From AP-15 sp963795485 (GTDB lineage: Bacteria > Pseudomonadota > Alphaproteobacteria > ATCC43930 > CGMCC-115725), in assembly GCA_963795485.1 (NCBI GenBank), contig CAWCIL010000006.1, forward strand, positions 744,001 to 808,000: 64,000 nucleotides of DNA, read 5' to 3'. Both the position numbers and the translations under genes were made by a program. A model generated the notes under the pieces. The model made no database searches, was not told the origin of the DNA, and worked only from the letters and a program-made list of their open reading frames with translations. Below are positions 17,817 through 31,814 of this stretch, piece by piece. Numbering within the stretch: the stretch's first letter is position 1; every line of letters begins with the position of its first letter.

Positions 17817-19502
17817 ATGATCCGCTGCGTCGTTGCCGCGGCGGCGTTGGCGCTGGTCGCCGCACCGGCTGGTGAAGCGGCGGCGGCCCCGCCGCAGGCG
17901 GTCGAGGCCGAGCACGGCATGGTCGTGACCTCGCAGCACATCGCTTCCGCGGTCGGCGCCGGTATTCTCGCCGCCGGCGGCAATGCGATCGACGCCGCGG
18001 TCGCGGTCGGCTATGCGCTCGCCGTCGTCGAGCCGTGCTGCGGCAATATCGGCGGCGGCGGGTTCATGACCCTTCACCTCGCCGATGGGCATGACACCTT
18101 TATCAATTTCCGCGAGACCGCGCCGGGGGCGGCAACCGCCGACATGTATCTCGACGCCGCCGGCAAGCCGGTGCCCGAGCTCAGCCGCGACGGCTGGCGC
18201 GCGATCGGCGTGCCGGGGACGGTGATGGGGCTCGACCGGGCGCTCGACGAATATGGCAGCCTGCCCCGCGCGGCGGTGATGGCGCCGGCAATCGCCTTGG
18301 CGCGCAACGGCTTTGTGCTGAGCCGCGACGACGCCGCGGTACTCGACGCCAAGGCCGACCGATTTCGCGGAGACCCGGCCGCGGCCAGGATCTTCCTGCG
18401 GCCCGATGGCGGCCGTTTGCGGCCCGGCGACCGTCTGGTGCAAAAGGACCTCGGGGCGACGCTCGCGGCGATCGCCCAAAAGGGCCCGAATGATTTCTAC
18501 GAGGGGCCGGTGGCCGCTGCGGTCGACCGGGCGAGCCGCGCCGATGGCGGCCTTCTGACCGCGAAGGATTTTGCCGACTACCGGGTGACCGAGGGGCCGC
18601 CGCTCGCCTGCTCCTACCGCGGCTATAAGATCGTGTCGGCGCCGCCGCCGAGTTCGGGCGGGGCGACGATCTGCGAGATCCTGAACATCCTCGAAGGTTA
18701 CGATCTGAAAGGGATGGGCGTTCGCTCGGCGCGCTCGGTCGCGTTGATGGTCGAGGCGATGCGCCGCGCTTACGCCGACCGCAACGCCGATCTCGGCGAC
18801 CCGGCTTTTGTCGCGAACCCGCTCGACCGGCTGCTGTCGAAAGGCTATGCGGCCGGCATCCGGGCCGCCATCGCGACGGGCGGGGCGCGCCCGGCGGCGG
18901 TACCCCCAGCACCGCACGAACGGGCCGAGACGACAAGCTTTTCGGTGGTCGACGGCGCCGGCAACGCCGTCGCGGTGACCTACACGATCAACGGTTATTT
19001 TGGCGCCGGGGTGATCGCTCCCGGCACCGGCTTTTTTCTGAACAACGAGATGGACGACTTTACCGCCAAGCCAGGCGCGCCGAATCTGTACGGTCTCGTG
19101 CAGGGCGAAGCCAACGCGATAGCCCCCGGAAAACGGCCGCTCTCCTCGATGGCGCCGAGCCTGGTCGAAAAGGACGGCCGGGTGTTTCTCGTGCTCGGCA
19201 GCCCCGGCGGCTCGCGCATCATTACAACGGTGCTCGAAACCATCGTCAACGTCGTCGATTACGGCATGGGCCCGCAACAGGCGGTCGATGCGCCGCGCTT
19301 TCATTTCCAGGGATTGCCGGACAAGGTGTTCTACGAGCGCTCCGGCCTCTCGCCCGACACGATCGCGACCCTCGGCCGGATGGGCCTCGAGCTCGTCCCG
19401 CAGAAGCCGTGGGGTGCGACTGCGCTGGTCGAGATCGGCAACCGCCGGCTGTGGGGCGCCAATGACAGCCGCCGCCCTGACGGGGCCGCGGTGGGGTATT
19501 GA
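17817..19502 (+). CDS. ggt: Gamma-glutamyltransferase
   Basis: A 561-residue secreted precursor. A signal peptide (MIRCVVAAAALALVAAPAGE) is followed by the large subunit (VVTSQHIASAVGAGILAAGG, GGGGFMTLHLADGHDTFINF with the substrate-binding RE in NFRETAPG). Autocleavage should occur before T372 in AETTSFSVVDGAGNAVAVTY, which becomes the N-terminal nucleophile of the small subunit; PLSSMAPSLV and GSPGGSRIITTVLE complete the gamma-glutamyl site. The enzyme hydrolyses or transfers the gamma-glutamyl group of glutathione in the periplasm. Its start codon lies in a 12-base duplication of the sequence that ends the preceding gene, only 10 bases after its stop. Confidence 0.87.
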   Translation: MIRCVVAAAALALVAAPAGEAAAAPPQAVEAEHGMVVTSQHIASAVGAGILAAGGNAIDAAVAVGYALAVVEPCCGNIGGGGFMTLHLADGHDTFINFRETAPGAATADMYLDAAGKPVPELSRDGWRAIGVPGTVMGLDRALDEYGSLPRAAVMAPAIALARNGFVLSRDDAAVLDAKADRFRGDPAAARIFLRPDGGRLRPGDRLVQKDLGATLAAIAQKGPNDFYEGPVAAAVDRASRADGGLLTAKDFADYRVTEGPPLACSYRGYKIVSAPPPSSGGATICEILNILEGYDLKGMGVRSARSVALMVEAMRRAYADRNADLGDPAFVANPLDRLLSKGYAAGIRAAIATGGARPAAVPPAPHERAETTSFSVVDGAGNAVAVTYTINGYFGAGVIAPGTGFFLNNEMDDFTAKPGAPNLYGLVQGEANAIAPGKRPLSSMAPSLVEKDGRVFLVLGSPGGSRIITTVLETIVNVVDYGMGPQQAVDAPRFHFQGLPDKVFYERSGLSPDTIATLGRMGLELVPQKPWGATALVEIGNRRLWGANDSRRPDGAAVGY

Positions 19503-19614
19503 GCCTGGGGCCGGTCCCGCGATGTGCGGCTGACAGGCGTCGACCGCGTGGCTTCCAAGTGAGTGTCCCGATCGAGACATTCCTTAGGTCCCGTGTGTTC
19601 CAACCCTCCTCGAG

Positions 19615-19690
19615 CATCCCGGGGAAGGCCGGGATCCATACCGACCATGGCCACCGGCCTGCGCCGGTGTGGCCGGTATCTCGGGATGAC
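19615..19690. repeat. Intergenic palindromic repeat
   Basis: Outer arms CATCCCG (near 19615) and CGGGATG (near 19681), and inner pairs ATACCGACCATGGCCA with TGTGGCCGGTAT around a CCGGCCTGCGCCGG core, make a nested hairpin. This is the only notable item in the 260 bases between the gamma-glutamyltransferase gene and the small membrane-protein gene. Confidence 0.6.
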
Positions 19691-19762
19691 ACCGGTGCAA
19701 CTTGGTCGAAATCTGCTCTAATCGTCGATCGCCCGCCTTCTCACCGCACCTAGGAGGGACGA

Positions 19763-19936
19763 ATGCTGAAATTGGCGCTCTTTTTTCTGATCGTCTCGAT
19801 CATCGCCGGGCTGTTCGGGTTTACCGGCATCTCGGCGGCCGCGGCCGGCGTCGCCAAGATCCTGTTCGTGATCTTTATCGTGATCTTCCTGGTGCTGCTG
19901 ATCGTCGGGCTGGTCATCGGCTCGAGTTTTTTCTAG
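19763..19936 (+). CDS. DUF1328 / UPF0391 small membrane protein
   Basis: A 57-residue peptide starting MLKLALFFLIVSIIAGLFGF and continuing TGISAAAAGVAKILFVIFIV, then IFLVLLIVGLVIGSSFF. Two hydrophobic helices and the GFTGIS / AKILF pattern match the DUF1328 (YtjA/UPF0391) family of inner-membrane peptides, common in alphaproteobacteria and often stress-associated. A strong TAGGAGGGACGA ribosome site lies directly upstream. The next gene starts 13 bases after its stop. Function is not known. Confidence 0.85.
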   Translation: MLKLALFFLIVSIIAGLFGFTGISAAAAGVAKILFVIFIVIFLVLLIVGLVIGSSFF

Positions 19937-19949
19937 CGGAGACCCCGAG

Positions 19950-21143
19950 ATGCGGTTTTCGCCGCTGGTCGATCGCATTGCCGGCCACGGAGCCAGCGCC
20001 TGGAGCGTTTCTCGCGAAGCGGCGCGGCGTCGCGAACTGGGCCGTGACGTGATCTCGCTGACCGTCGGCGACCCGGACCAGGCGCCGCCCGGTCCGGTGA
20101 TCGATGCGACGATCGAAGCGCTGCGCCGCCATCGCACCGGATATTCTTCGATGGTCGGCTACCCACGGGTGCGGGAAGCGATCGCGGCCAGGTGCCAACG
20201 GCGGACCGGGCAGCCTTGTACCGCCGACAATGTCGTCGTGACACCGGGCGCCCAGGGCGGGGTCTTTTGCGCATTGCAATGCCTCGCCGGTCCCGGCGAC
20301 GAGGTCATCGTGCCCGAGCCGGTCTATGCCACCTACGAGGCGGTGATCGGGGCGAGCGGTGCGCGCATGGTCAATGTGCCGTTGCGCGCCGATCGCGGCT
20401 TTCATCCCGACCTCGACGCGATCACGCAGGCGGTGACGCCGCGCAGTCGGGCGATCTGGATCAACAGCCCGCACAACCCGACCGGGGCGGTCTTTACCGC
20501 AGAGGAGATCGGCGCCATTGCCGGGCTGTGCCGCGAGCGGAACTTGTGGCTCGTATCGGACGAGGTCTACGAGGACCTCGCCTTTGCCCGCCCGCATGTT
20601 AGCCCGTGGTCGCTGCCGGGCATGGTCGAACGCACGGTCGTCGTTTCAAGCCTGTCGAAATCGCACGCGATGCCCGGCTTTCGTTTGGGCTGGATCATCG
20701 GGCCGCCGGCACTCTCGGGGCACCTCTTCAACCTATTGCTGTGCATGACTTACGGCAGCCCCGCCTTTATCCAGGACGGCGTGTTGCCGGCGCTCGAACA
20801 TGACCTCCCCGAAATCGCCGCACTGCGCGAGGAATACCGAAATCGCGCGAGTTTGCTGTCGCGCACCCTTGCCGAGGCGCCGAATTGCCGGGTCACGCCG
20901 CCCGAGGGCGGCATGTTCGTGCTCCTGGACATTCGCGGAACCGGGCTTGGCTCCGAAGCTTTCGCACGAGCGCTGCTGGAACATGAAGATGTCGCGGTCC
21001 TGCCCTGCGACGGCTTCGGGCCGAGCGCCGCCGGCCACCTGCGGATCTCGCTGACCGCCCCCGAACCGCGCCTCGCCGAAGCCGGGCGGCGGATCGTGCG
21101 TTTCGCCGGCAGGCTTTCCCAAAACAGCCGGCCGCGGCCATGA
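19950..21143 (+). CDS. Class I/II pyridoxal-phosphate aminotransferase
   Basis: A 397-residue fold-type I aminotransferase of the aspartate-aminotransferase (AAT-I) superfamily. The cofactor lysine is in VVVSSLSKSHAMPGFRLGW, the conserved asparagine-proline in INSPHNPTGAVFT, the aspartate in LVSDEVYEDLAFA, and the carboxylate-binding arginine in GHLRISLTAP. GYSSMVGYPRVREAIAARC near residue 60 is typical of aspartate/arginine:pyruvate-type enzymes. The amino donor cannot be assigned. The start ATG is 13 bases after the DUF1328 gene, with GGAGACCCCGAG as a ribosome site. Confidence 0.8.
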   Translation: MRFSPLVDRIAGHGASAWSVSREAARRRELGRDVISLTVGDPDQAPPGPVIDATIEALRRHRTGYSSMVGYPRVREAIAARCQRRTGQPCTADNVVVTPGAQGGVFCALQCLAGPGDEVIVPEPVYATYEAVIGASGARMVNVPLRADRGFHPDLDAITQAVTPRSRAIWINSPHNPTGAVFTAEEIGAIAGLCRERNLWLVSDEVYEDLAFARPHVSPWSLPGMVERTVVVSSLSKSHAMPGFRLGWIIGPPALSGHLFNLLLCMTYGSPAFIQDGVLPALEHDLPEIAALREEYRNRASLLSRTLAEAPNCRVTPPEGGMFVLLDIRGTGLGSEAFARALLEHEDVAVLPCDGFGPSAAGHLRISLTAPEPRLAEAGRRIVRFAGRLSQNSRPRP

Positions 21144-21483
21144 TCAGCCGACCGGTTTGAGCGCCACTTTGTGGGGCTGGCCCCGAGGCGGGACCAGATG
21201 GCCGGGATTGGCCCGCCAGTCGCGCCACAACTCCTCGAGGTACGGCAGCACTTCAAAGACCGCGACGGCACCCAGAGTGGCCGCCACATAGCGTGTCGGC
21301 AAAGGAACGTCCTTGAGACGAATGGTGGGGGTCCGGGTCTCGCGCCAGGCCGACAAGCGCGCGCAGCGCCGGCCAGCGCAGCACCGAGATAAAGCCCGCC
21401 GCCATCAGCGGCAGCATTTCGAGAAAGCTGTGGATGGCGGGGTCGAGAAGCAGGTCCGCGCGCGGCGGGTCGAGAAAGACCAT
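21144..21483 (-). CDS. Membrane protein fragment, frame-broken, unrecognised
   Basis: Two overlapping minus-strand frames appear to be one short protein of about 110 residues: MVFLDPPRADLLLDPAIHSF, LEMLPLMAAGFISVLRWPAL and RALVGLARDPD in the first, then SAWRETRTPTIRLKDVPLPT, RYVAATLGAVAVFEVLPYLE and ELWRDWRANPGH in the second, joined near 21345. It contains two hydrophobic segments and could be a small inner-membrane protein or the C-terminal piece of a larger one. I do not recognise the family. It is convergent with the aminotransferase gene, their ends abutting at 21143/21144. Confidence 0.45.
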
Positions 21484-22149
21484 GCGCTCCTCGCTGCACC
21501 CGGAGATGGCGGATTGGGCGAGCTACCCGGTCGGCCGCGCGGTCGGGCGCTCGTCGCTCAAGTTCTTGACTTCCTGCGGCGCTGCCCCGCGGGGCGCCGG
21601 GTCGTCGTCGTACTTGAACTCCGGCTCTCTGTTCCCACGGCCACGGCCGTCGAGCGCGCCGTCCCTTCCCGTGGTTGAGACAGCCGTCGCTTGAGCGCGG
21701 CTGCTTAAGCCCACCAACGGGTCGGTTCGGACGAGGTTCCGCTTTCTCGGGCTGGGCTAGGCGAGTCCGTGCGATGAGCGCCGAGCGCGAGTCGAAGTTG
21801 GTCATTCGGTGAGATCCGATTAAAGATCGGCCAGCCGCAATGTTTTTTTAACGACTTTTGCAGCCTCGGCGAGGGCAAAAATGCGGCACGGCGGCGGACC
21901 CTCGATCCGCGCGGGCGCACAGTTTTGCCTCACTCGGCATCCGATCCTGTTTCGGTCAACGAACATAAGGGGCGAGGGCAGAGCGCGCGGACCGGCCGAC
22001 CGGATCGTCGGGTGACGACAGATCGTCGTCGGCGCGAGATTTGGCCTCGATTCGCGGGCCGGGACATGCCTATTATCGCGATTGCGCGCCTCCGCTCGCG
22101 GACGCGCCGCTGCAACTCGTGAAACAAGTTCAGGTGAAGAGCAGCCGCG
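21484..22149. other. Long non-coding stretch upstream of gltB
   Basis: About 670 bases with no gene I can support on either strand. Several short frames exist but lack family features. A small hairpin, CCGAT-TAAAG-ATCGG near 21818-21832, is followed some 10 bases later by a run of seven T at about 21843, which is suggestive of a terminator or leader element. The gltB promoter should lie towards the right end. Confidence 0.4.
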
Positions 22150-26815
<4,666 letters not shown>

Positions 26816-26889
26816 GGCGCCGCGACCTAATCACCCTTGCTGGCCGTCCTGTGCTTGTTGACCCGGTCGGGGGCTTGGCGCAACAGCCG

Positions 26890-26979
26890 AAGGTGCCCAT
26901 CAATCTGAGGGCGGCGAAGGCATTCGGCGTGACCCTTCCGCCCTCGTTCGTCCTCCGCGCCGACGAGGTCATCGAATGA
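26890..26979 (+). pseudogene. Remnant of an ABC substrate-binding protein C-terminus
   Basis: A plus-strand frame reads INLRAAKAFGVTLPPSFVLR followed by ADEVIE and a stop. This is the hallmark C-terminal tail of the large ABC-type substrate-binding family usually written as NLKTAKALGLTVPPSLLARADEVIE. No upstream part of such a protein is present, so this is a ~90-bp relic within the 290 bases between gltB and gltD. The rest of that gap is featureless to me. Confidence 0.6.
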
Positions 26980-27108
26980 GATGACGCCAACCGTCCGCCC
27001 CCGGCACCGGTCGTACCCGGCGTTGATGCCGGCGGTGAAATCAGCCAATATGGAAATAAGTCAGCAATGGTGACCGGCCCGGCCGGGAAGATTGCCGAGG
27101 ACCGAACC

Positions 27109-28561
27109 ATGGGTAGACCGACCGGTTTTCTGGAAATCGCGCGCCGCGACCGGCCTTACGAGAAGCCGGAGATTCGCCGCCGCGGCTGGAACGAGTTCGT
27201 CAAGCCATTGCCCGAACCCGAAACGCGCAAGCAGGCGGCGCGCTGCATGGATTGCGGCATCCCGTTCTGTCACAGCGGTTGTCCGGTCAACAATTTGATC
27301 CCCGACTGGAACAATCTCGTCTATCGCGACCAGTGGCGGGCGGCGCTGAGGACGCTGCATTCGACCAATAATTTTCCGGAGTTCACCGGCCGCGTCTGCC
27401 CGGCGCCGTGCGAGGCGGCCTGCACCCTCAACATCGACGACAATCCGGTCACGATCAAGACGATCGAATGTGCGATCGTCGACCGCGGCTGGGAAGAGGG
27501 CTGGATCGAGCCGGTCGCACCGGCGCAGCGGACCGGCAAGAATGTCGCCGTGGTCGGCTCGGGACCGGCGGGGTTGGCCTGCGCCCAGCAGCTCGCGCGC
27601 GCCGGGCATCGGGTGACCGTGTTCGAAAAATCCGATCGCGTCGGCGGCCTGTTGCGTTATGGCATCCCCGACTTCAAGATGGACAAACGGCTGATCGATC
27701 GCCGCGCCGAGCAGATGGCGGCCGAAGGCGTCGTCTTTCGCACCGAAGTTGAAATCGGCGTCGATGTCGCGATGGCCTCGCTGATCGCGGAATTCGACGC
27801 GCTGGCGATGACCGGCGGGGCCGAGCTGCCGCGCGATCTCGAAGTCCCCGGCCGCGAGCTCGACGGCGTGCACTTTGCGATGGATTTCCTGCCGCAGCAG
27901 AACAAGCGCAATGCCGGCGACCCCGAGGAGCGCGCCGCGCCTGTCGGCACGATCACCGCCGCGGGCAAGCACGTCATCGTGATCGGCGGCGGCGACACCG
28001 GGTCGGACTGCATCGGCACCTCGGTGCGCCAAGGGGCGGCGTCGATCACCCAGCTGGAAATTCTGCCGAAACCGCCCGATCAGGAAAACAGGGCGCTGAC
28101 CTGGCCCGATTGGCCGTTGAAACTGCGCACCTCCTCCTCGCAGGAAGAGGGCTGCGAGCGCGACTGGTCGGTGCTGACCAGACAGGCGATCGGCGCCGCC
28201 GGCCGAGTCAAGGCGCTCGAATGCGTTCGCGTCGAATGGGCCAAGAACCCGGACGGCCGCTTTACGATGCAGGAAATTCCGGACAGCACGTTTGCGCTGA
28301 AGGCCGATCTGGTGCTGCTGGCGATGGGGTTTTTGGGGCCGCACAAAAGCGGGATGGTCGAGCAATCGGGCGCCGCCCTCGACCGCCGCGGCAATGTCGA
28401 GGCCAATACCGTCGACTACCGCACCTCGGTCGCCCAAGCTGTTCGCCGCCGGCGACATGCGCCGCGGCCAGTCGCTGGTGGTGTGGGCCATCCGCGAAGG
28501 CCGCCAATGCGCCCGCGCGATCGACGAATTCCTGATGGGTGCGAGCCTGTTGCCGCGCTGA
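27109..28561 (+). CDS. gltD: Glutamate synthase (NADPH) small subunit
   Basis: The beta subunit, about 483 residues, which passes electrons from NADPH to the large subunit. The N-terminal 4Fe-4S region CMDCGIPFCHSGCPVNNLIP and FTGRVCPAPCEAACTLNI, the FAD motif VAVVGSGPAGLACAQQLARA, FEKSDRVGGLLRYGIPDFKM, and the NADPH motif VIVIGGGDTGSDCIGTSVRQ are visible. The frame breaks near 28434; the second part reads LFAAGDMRRGQSLVVWAIRE and ends GASLLPR at the TGA 28559-28561. The ATG at 27109 was chosen because the family start MGRPTGFLEIARRDRPYEKP begins there, with GAGG upstream. Confidence 0.9.
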
Positions 28562-28687
28562 GCCGCGAGCGCTGGCGCGTCGTTCGGCGGGTTGTGACGC
28601 CGCAGCAAATTGACGGGCGTCATTGAGTTTTAACGCCGGAGGGGTCAGTTCTCCGTCGAATGTGAGCCCGTGGAAAGGAGAGCCCCG

Positions 28688-30415
28688 ATGGCGCGGACCA
28701 TTGCCGACCAGATGGTCGAGACCTTCGCCGCTGCCGGCGTCAAGCGCATTTACGGCATCGTCGGCGACACCCTCAACGGCTTCACCGATGCGCTGCGCCG
28801 CCATGGCGGCATCGCCTGGCTGCATGTGCGCCACGAGGAGGTCGCCGCGTTCGCCGCCGGGGCCGAGGCGCATCTGACCGGCGAGCTCGCTGTCTGCGCC
28901 GGTAGTTGCGGCCCGGGCAATCTGCACCTGATCAACGGTCTTTACGACTGCCACCGCTCGCGTGTGCCGGTGGTCGCGATCGCCGCCCATATTCCCTCGC
29001 CCGAGATCGGCGCCGGCTATTTCCAGGAGACCCACCCCGATCGTCTGTTCCAAGAATGCAGCAGCTATTGCGAGCTGGTCTCTACGCCCGATCAAATGCC
29101 GCGCGTGCTCGAGATCGCGATCCGTCGGGCGACGGCCGAGCGCTGTGTCAGCGTCATCGTGATCCCCGGCGACGTGGCGCTCAAACCCGTCGCCGCGGCA
29201 ACCGCGCCCAAGCCGCTCGGCCTGGTCCCGCCACGGCCTATCGTGACCCCGTCGGACGAAGCGCTTGGCCGCCTCGCCGCCATGCTGAATGACGCCGAGC
29301 GGGTGACCCTGCTGTGCGGCGGCGGCTGCCAAGGCGCGCATGCCGAAGTGCTGCAGCTCGCCGAAGCGCTGAAAGCGCCGGTCGTCCATGCCCTGCGAGG
29401 CAAGGAATATGTCGAGTGGGAAAACCCCTACGACGTCGGCATGACCGGGCTGATCGGCTTCTCCTCCGGCTATTATGCTATGGAGAGCTGCGATGCGTTG
29501 TTGATGCTGGGCACCGATTTTCCCTATCGACAGTTCTACCCGCAGACCGCGCACATCGCGCAGATCGACATCAGGGCAGAATCGATCGGCCGCCGAGCGC
29601 CGGTCGAGATCGGGGTATTGGGCGATGTCGGTGCGACCCTGCGGGCATTGCTGCCACAGCTGAAGAGCAAATCGTTCGGTGGCCATCTCGACACCGCGGT
29701 GAAGCATTATCGGGAAGCGCGCCGAGGGCTCGACGAGCTGGCTACCGGCCGGCCCGGCGGCGTGCTGCACCCCCAGCAGATCGCCCGCACCGTCAGTGAA
29801 TTGGCGAGCGGCGACGCGATCTTCACCTGCGATGTCGGGCTGCCGACGGTATGGGCGGCGCGCTATTTGGCGATGAACGGAAAGCGCCGGCTGATCGGCT
29901 CGTTCTGGCACGGCTCGATGGCCAATGCGCTGCCGCAGGCGATCGGCGCCCAGGCCGCCTTTCCGCAGCGCCAGGTGGTCTCGCTGTCGGGCGATGGCGG
30001 CTTTTCGATGCTGATGGGCGACCTGTTGAGCCTCGCCCAGCTGAAGCTGCCGGTGAAGATGGTGGTCTTCAACAACGGCGCGCTCGGCTTTATCGAGCTC
30101 GAACAGAAATCGACCGGGTTCCTGACCAATGGCACCGATCTCCTCAACCCGAACTTCGCCCAGATGGCCGAGGCGGTCGGCATCAAGGGCCTGCGCATCG
30201 AGAGCCCGAGTGAGGTCGAGCCGAAACTCCGCGAGGCATTGGCCCATCCCGGCCCGGTCCTGGTCGACGCAGTCGTCAACCGCATGGAGCTGGCCATGCC
30301 GCCCAGGGTCACCGCCGAGATGGCCAAGGGCTTCACGCTCTACATGCTGAAAGCCGTGCTGAGCGGCCGTGGCGACGAGATCGTCGAACTCGCCCGCACC
30401 AACCTGCGCCGATAG
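28688..30415 (+). CDS. poxB: Pyruvate dehydrogenase (quinone), PoxB type
   Basis: A 575-residue thiamine-diphosphate enzyme that oxidatively decarboxylates pyruvate to acetate and CO2 and passes electrons to quinone at the membrane. The glutamate of the TPP site is in WLHVRHEEVAAFAAGAEA, the middle domain has GTDFPYRQFYP, and the TPP/Mg motif is GDGGFSMLMGDLLSLAQLKL ending in VVFNN. YGIVGDTLNGFTDALRRHGG and CAGSCGPGNLHLINGLYDCH are typical of PoxB. Length matches the E. coli enzyme (572). The ATG at 28688 has AAAGGAGAG eight bases upstream. Related acetolactate synthases are less likely because the C-terminal tail and quinone-type pattern fit PoxB. Confidence 0.85.
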   Translation: MARTIADQMVETFAAAGVKRIYGIVGDTLNGFTDALRRHGGIAWLHVRHEEVAAFAAGAEAHLTGELAVCAGSCGPGNLHLINGLYDCHRSRVPVVAIAAHIPSPEIGAGYFQETHPDRLFQECSSYCELVSTPDQMPRVLEIAIRRATAERCVSVIVIPGDVALKPVAAATAPKPLGLVPPRPIVTPSDEALGRLAAMLNDAERVTLLCGGGCQGAHAEVLQLAEALKAPVVHALRGKEYVEWENPYDVGMTGLIGFSSGYYAMESCDALLMLGTDFPYRQFYPQTAHIAQIDIRAESIGRRAPVEIGVLGDVGATLRALLPQLKSKSFGGHLDTAVKHYREARRGLDELATGRPGGVLHPQQIARTVSELASGDAIFTCDVGLPTVWAARYLAMNGKRRLIGSFWHGSMANALPQAIGAQAAFPQRQVVSLSGDGGFSMLMGDLLSLAQLKLPVKMVVFNNGALGFIELEQKSTGFLTNGTDLLNPNFAQMAEAVGIKGLRIESPSEVEPKLREALAHPGPVLVDAVVNRMELAMPPRVTAEMAKGFTLYMLKAVLSGRGDEIVELARTNLRR

Positions 30416-30426
30416 CGCAGGCGCGG

Positions 30427-31683
30427 CTATTCGGCGGCGAGCAATGGCGGCTGTACCGCTGCGCGCTCGGCGCGGGCCATCGGCTGCGGCCACCAGCGGT
30501 CCTCCCATTCCGGGAACAGGCCCTTCAGCTTTGGCATGACCCGCTCGGCAAAGAGCCGGGTGTTGTAGGCCGCCAATTCCTTGCCCATGCTGCCGAACTG
30601 CAAGAGCAGCATCAGGTGGCCGACATTGAGGTCGGTCGCGACCTCGGTCAGCTGCTCGACGACCTCGTCGGGCGAGCCGACGATGACATAGCCGCGCTCG
30701 ACGATGTCCTTGATATCGGTCGTGGCGCGGGCCTTTTGCCTTGCGTCTAGGCTGGCGGCGCGGCCGATCTGGCCGACCACGCCGGCGCGCTGCGTCGCTT
30801 CGGTGATGTAGCCGGGTGGCATCGCCCAGCGCGGGTCGACGCGCAGGCAGCGGCCGTAGAAATATTCGGCCGGCTCGCGGTAGAGCCGCATCGCCTCGTC
30901 GCGGTTCTCGGCGACGCCGACGAATTGCAGAAAGCCGGCGCGGTAGGGGTTCCGGTCCTTGCCGAGCCGCGCCATCTCGTCCCAGAAGCCCTGCATCGTG
31001 GCGCGCCCGTCCTTGAAGCCGAAATAGGACAGGTAGGCGTAGACGTAATCCATCTGGGCGCACCACTGCCAGGTCTCGACCGAGCCGCCGCCCGGGATCC
31101 AGATCGGCGGGTGCGGCTTCTGCACCGGGCGCGGCCAGATGTTGACGTAGCGCTGCTGGTTGAAGCGGCCGTTGAAGGCAAAGGTGTCGGGCTCGGTCCA
31201 GGCGCGCAAGACGAGATCGTGCCCTTCCAGATAGCGCTCGCGCAGGCTCGACGGGTTCTGGCCATAGGCAAAGCAGGTGTCCATCGGCGTGCCGACCGGA
31301 AACCCGGCGATCAGCCGCCCGCCCGAGATCACGTCGATCATCGCGAACTCTTCGGCGACCCGCGTCGGTGGGTTGTACAGCGCCAACGAATTCCCCATCA
31401 CGCACAGCGCCGTGTCGCTGGTGCGCCGCGCCAGGGCCGAGGCGATCAGGTTGGGCGACGGCATCAGCCCGTAGCCGTTCGAATGGTGCTCGTTGACGCA
31501 GACCGCGTCGAAGCCGCATTCCGCGGCGAATTCGAGCTCGTCCATAAAATCGTTGTACATGTGATGGGCGCGCCGCGGGTCGAACAGCGAGGAGTGGATG
31601 TCGACCCACACCGAGGGATGCTTCTCCCGGAAATCGTCCGGCAACTCGGTATATGGCATCAGGTGAAACCACATCAGCTTCAT
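30427..31683 (-). CDS. Luciferase-like (LLM class) flavin-dependent monooxygenase
   Basis: A 418-residue TIM-barrel of the bacterial luciferase family. Key pieces: MKLMWFHLMPYTELPDDFRE, FAAECGFDAVCVNEHHSNGY with the conserved NEHH, ALYNPPTRVAEEFAMIDVIS GGR, and the C-terminal VIVGSPDEVVEQLTEVATDL. These enzymes use reduced FMN and O2; the substrate is unknown. The ATG at 31683 is favoured over a GTG three codons earlier. The gene converges on poxB, with 11 bases between the two stop codons. Confidence 0.8.
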   Translation of the reverse strand: MKLMWFHLMPYTELPDDFREKHPSVWVDIHSSLFDPRRAHHMYNDFMDELEFAAECGFDAVCVNEHHSNGYGLMPSPNLIASALARRTSDTALCVMGNSLALYNPPTRVAEEFAMIDVISGGRLIAGFPVGTPMDTCFAYGQNPSSLRERYLEGHDLVLRAWTEPDTFAFNGRFNQQRYVNIWPRPVQKPHPPIWIPGGGSVETWQWCAQMDYVYAYLSYFGFKDGRATMQGFWDEMARLGKDRNPYRAGFLQFVGVAENRDEAMRLYREPAEYFYGRCLRVDPRWAMPPGYITEATQRAGVVGQIGRAASLDARQKARATTDIKDIVERGYVIVGSPDEVVEQLTEVATDLNVGHLMLLLQFGSMGKELAAYNTRLFAERVMPKLKGLFPEWEDRWWPQPMARAERAAVQPPLLAAE

Positions 31684-31814
31684 GGCTGGCACTCCGCCGC
31701 ATCGTTCGTCGGGCCAGCGTGGCCCGGCGCCATGGCCGCGTCAATCTGATCTTCGGGCGACACGGGATTGATGCGGGCAGGGCGGCCGCGCGCTAATCTC
31801 ATCGACGACAACCG

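Noticed and set aside
15467..17983. Very long antisense open frame opposite gentisate dioxygenase and the monooxygenase
   Set aside because: It is the mirror of highly biased codons in GC-rich genes; it shows no domain features and no ribosome site.
21488..21694. A plus-strand small protein beginning MRSSLHPEMADWA
   Set aside because: Low-complexity serine/proline/arginine content, no ribosome site and no family features.
28262..31744. 1160-codon minus-strand open frame across gltD, poxB and the luciferase-like gene
   Set aside because: It overlaps three well-supported genes and has composition typical of GC-rich shadow frames.
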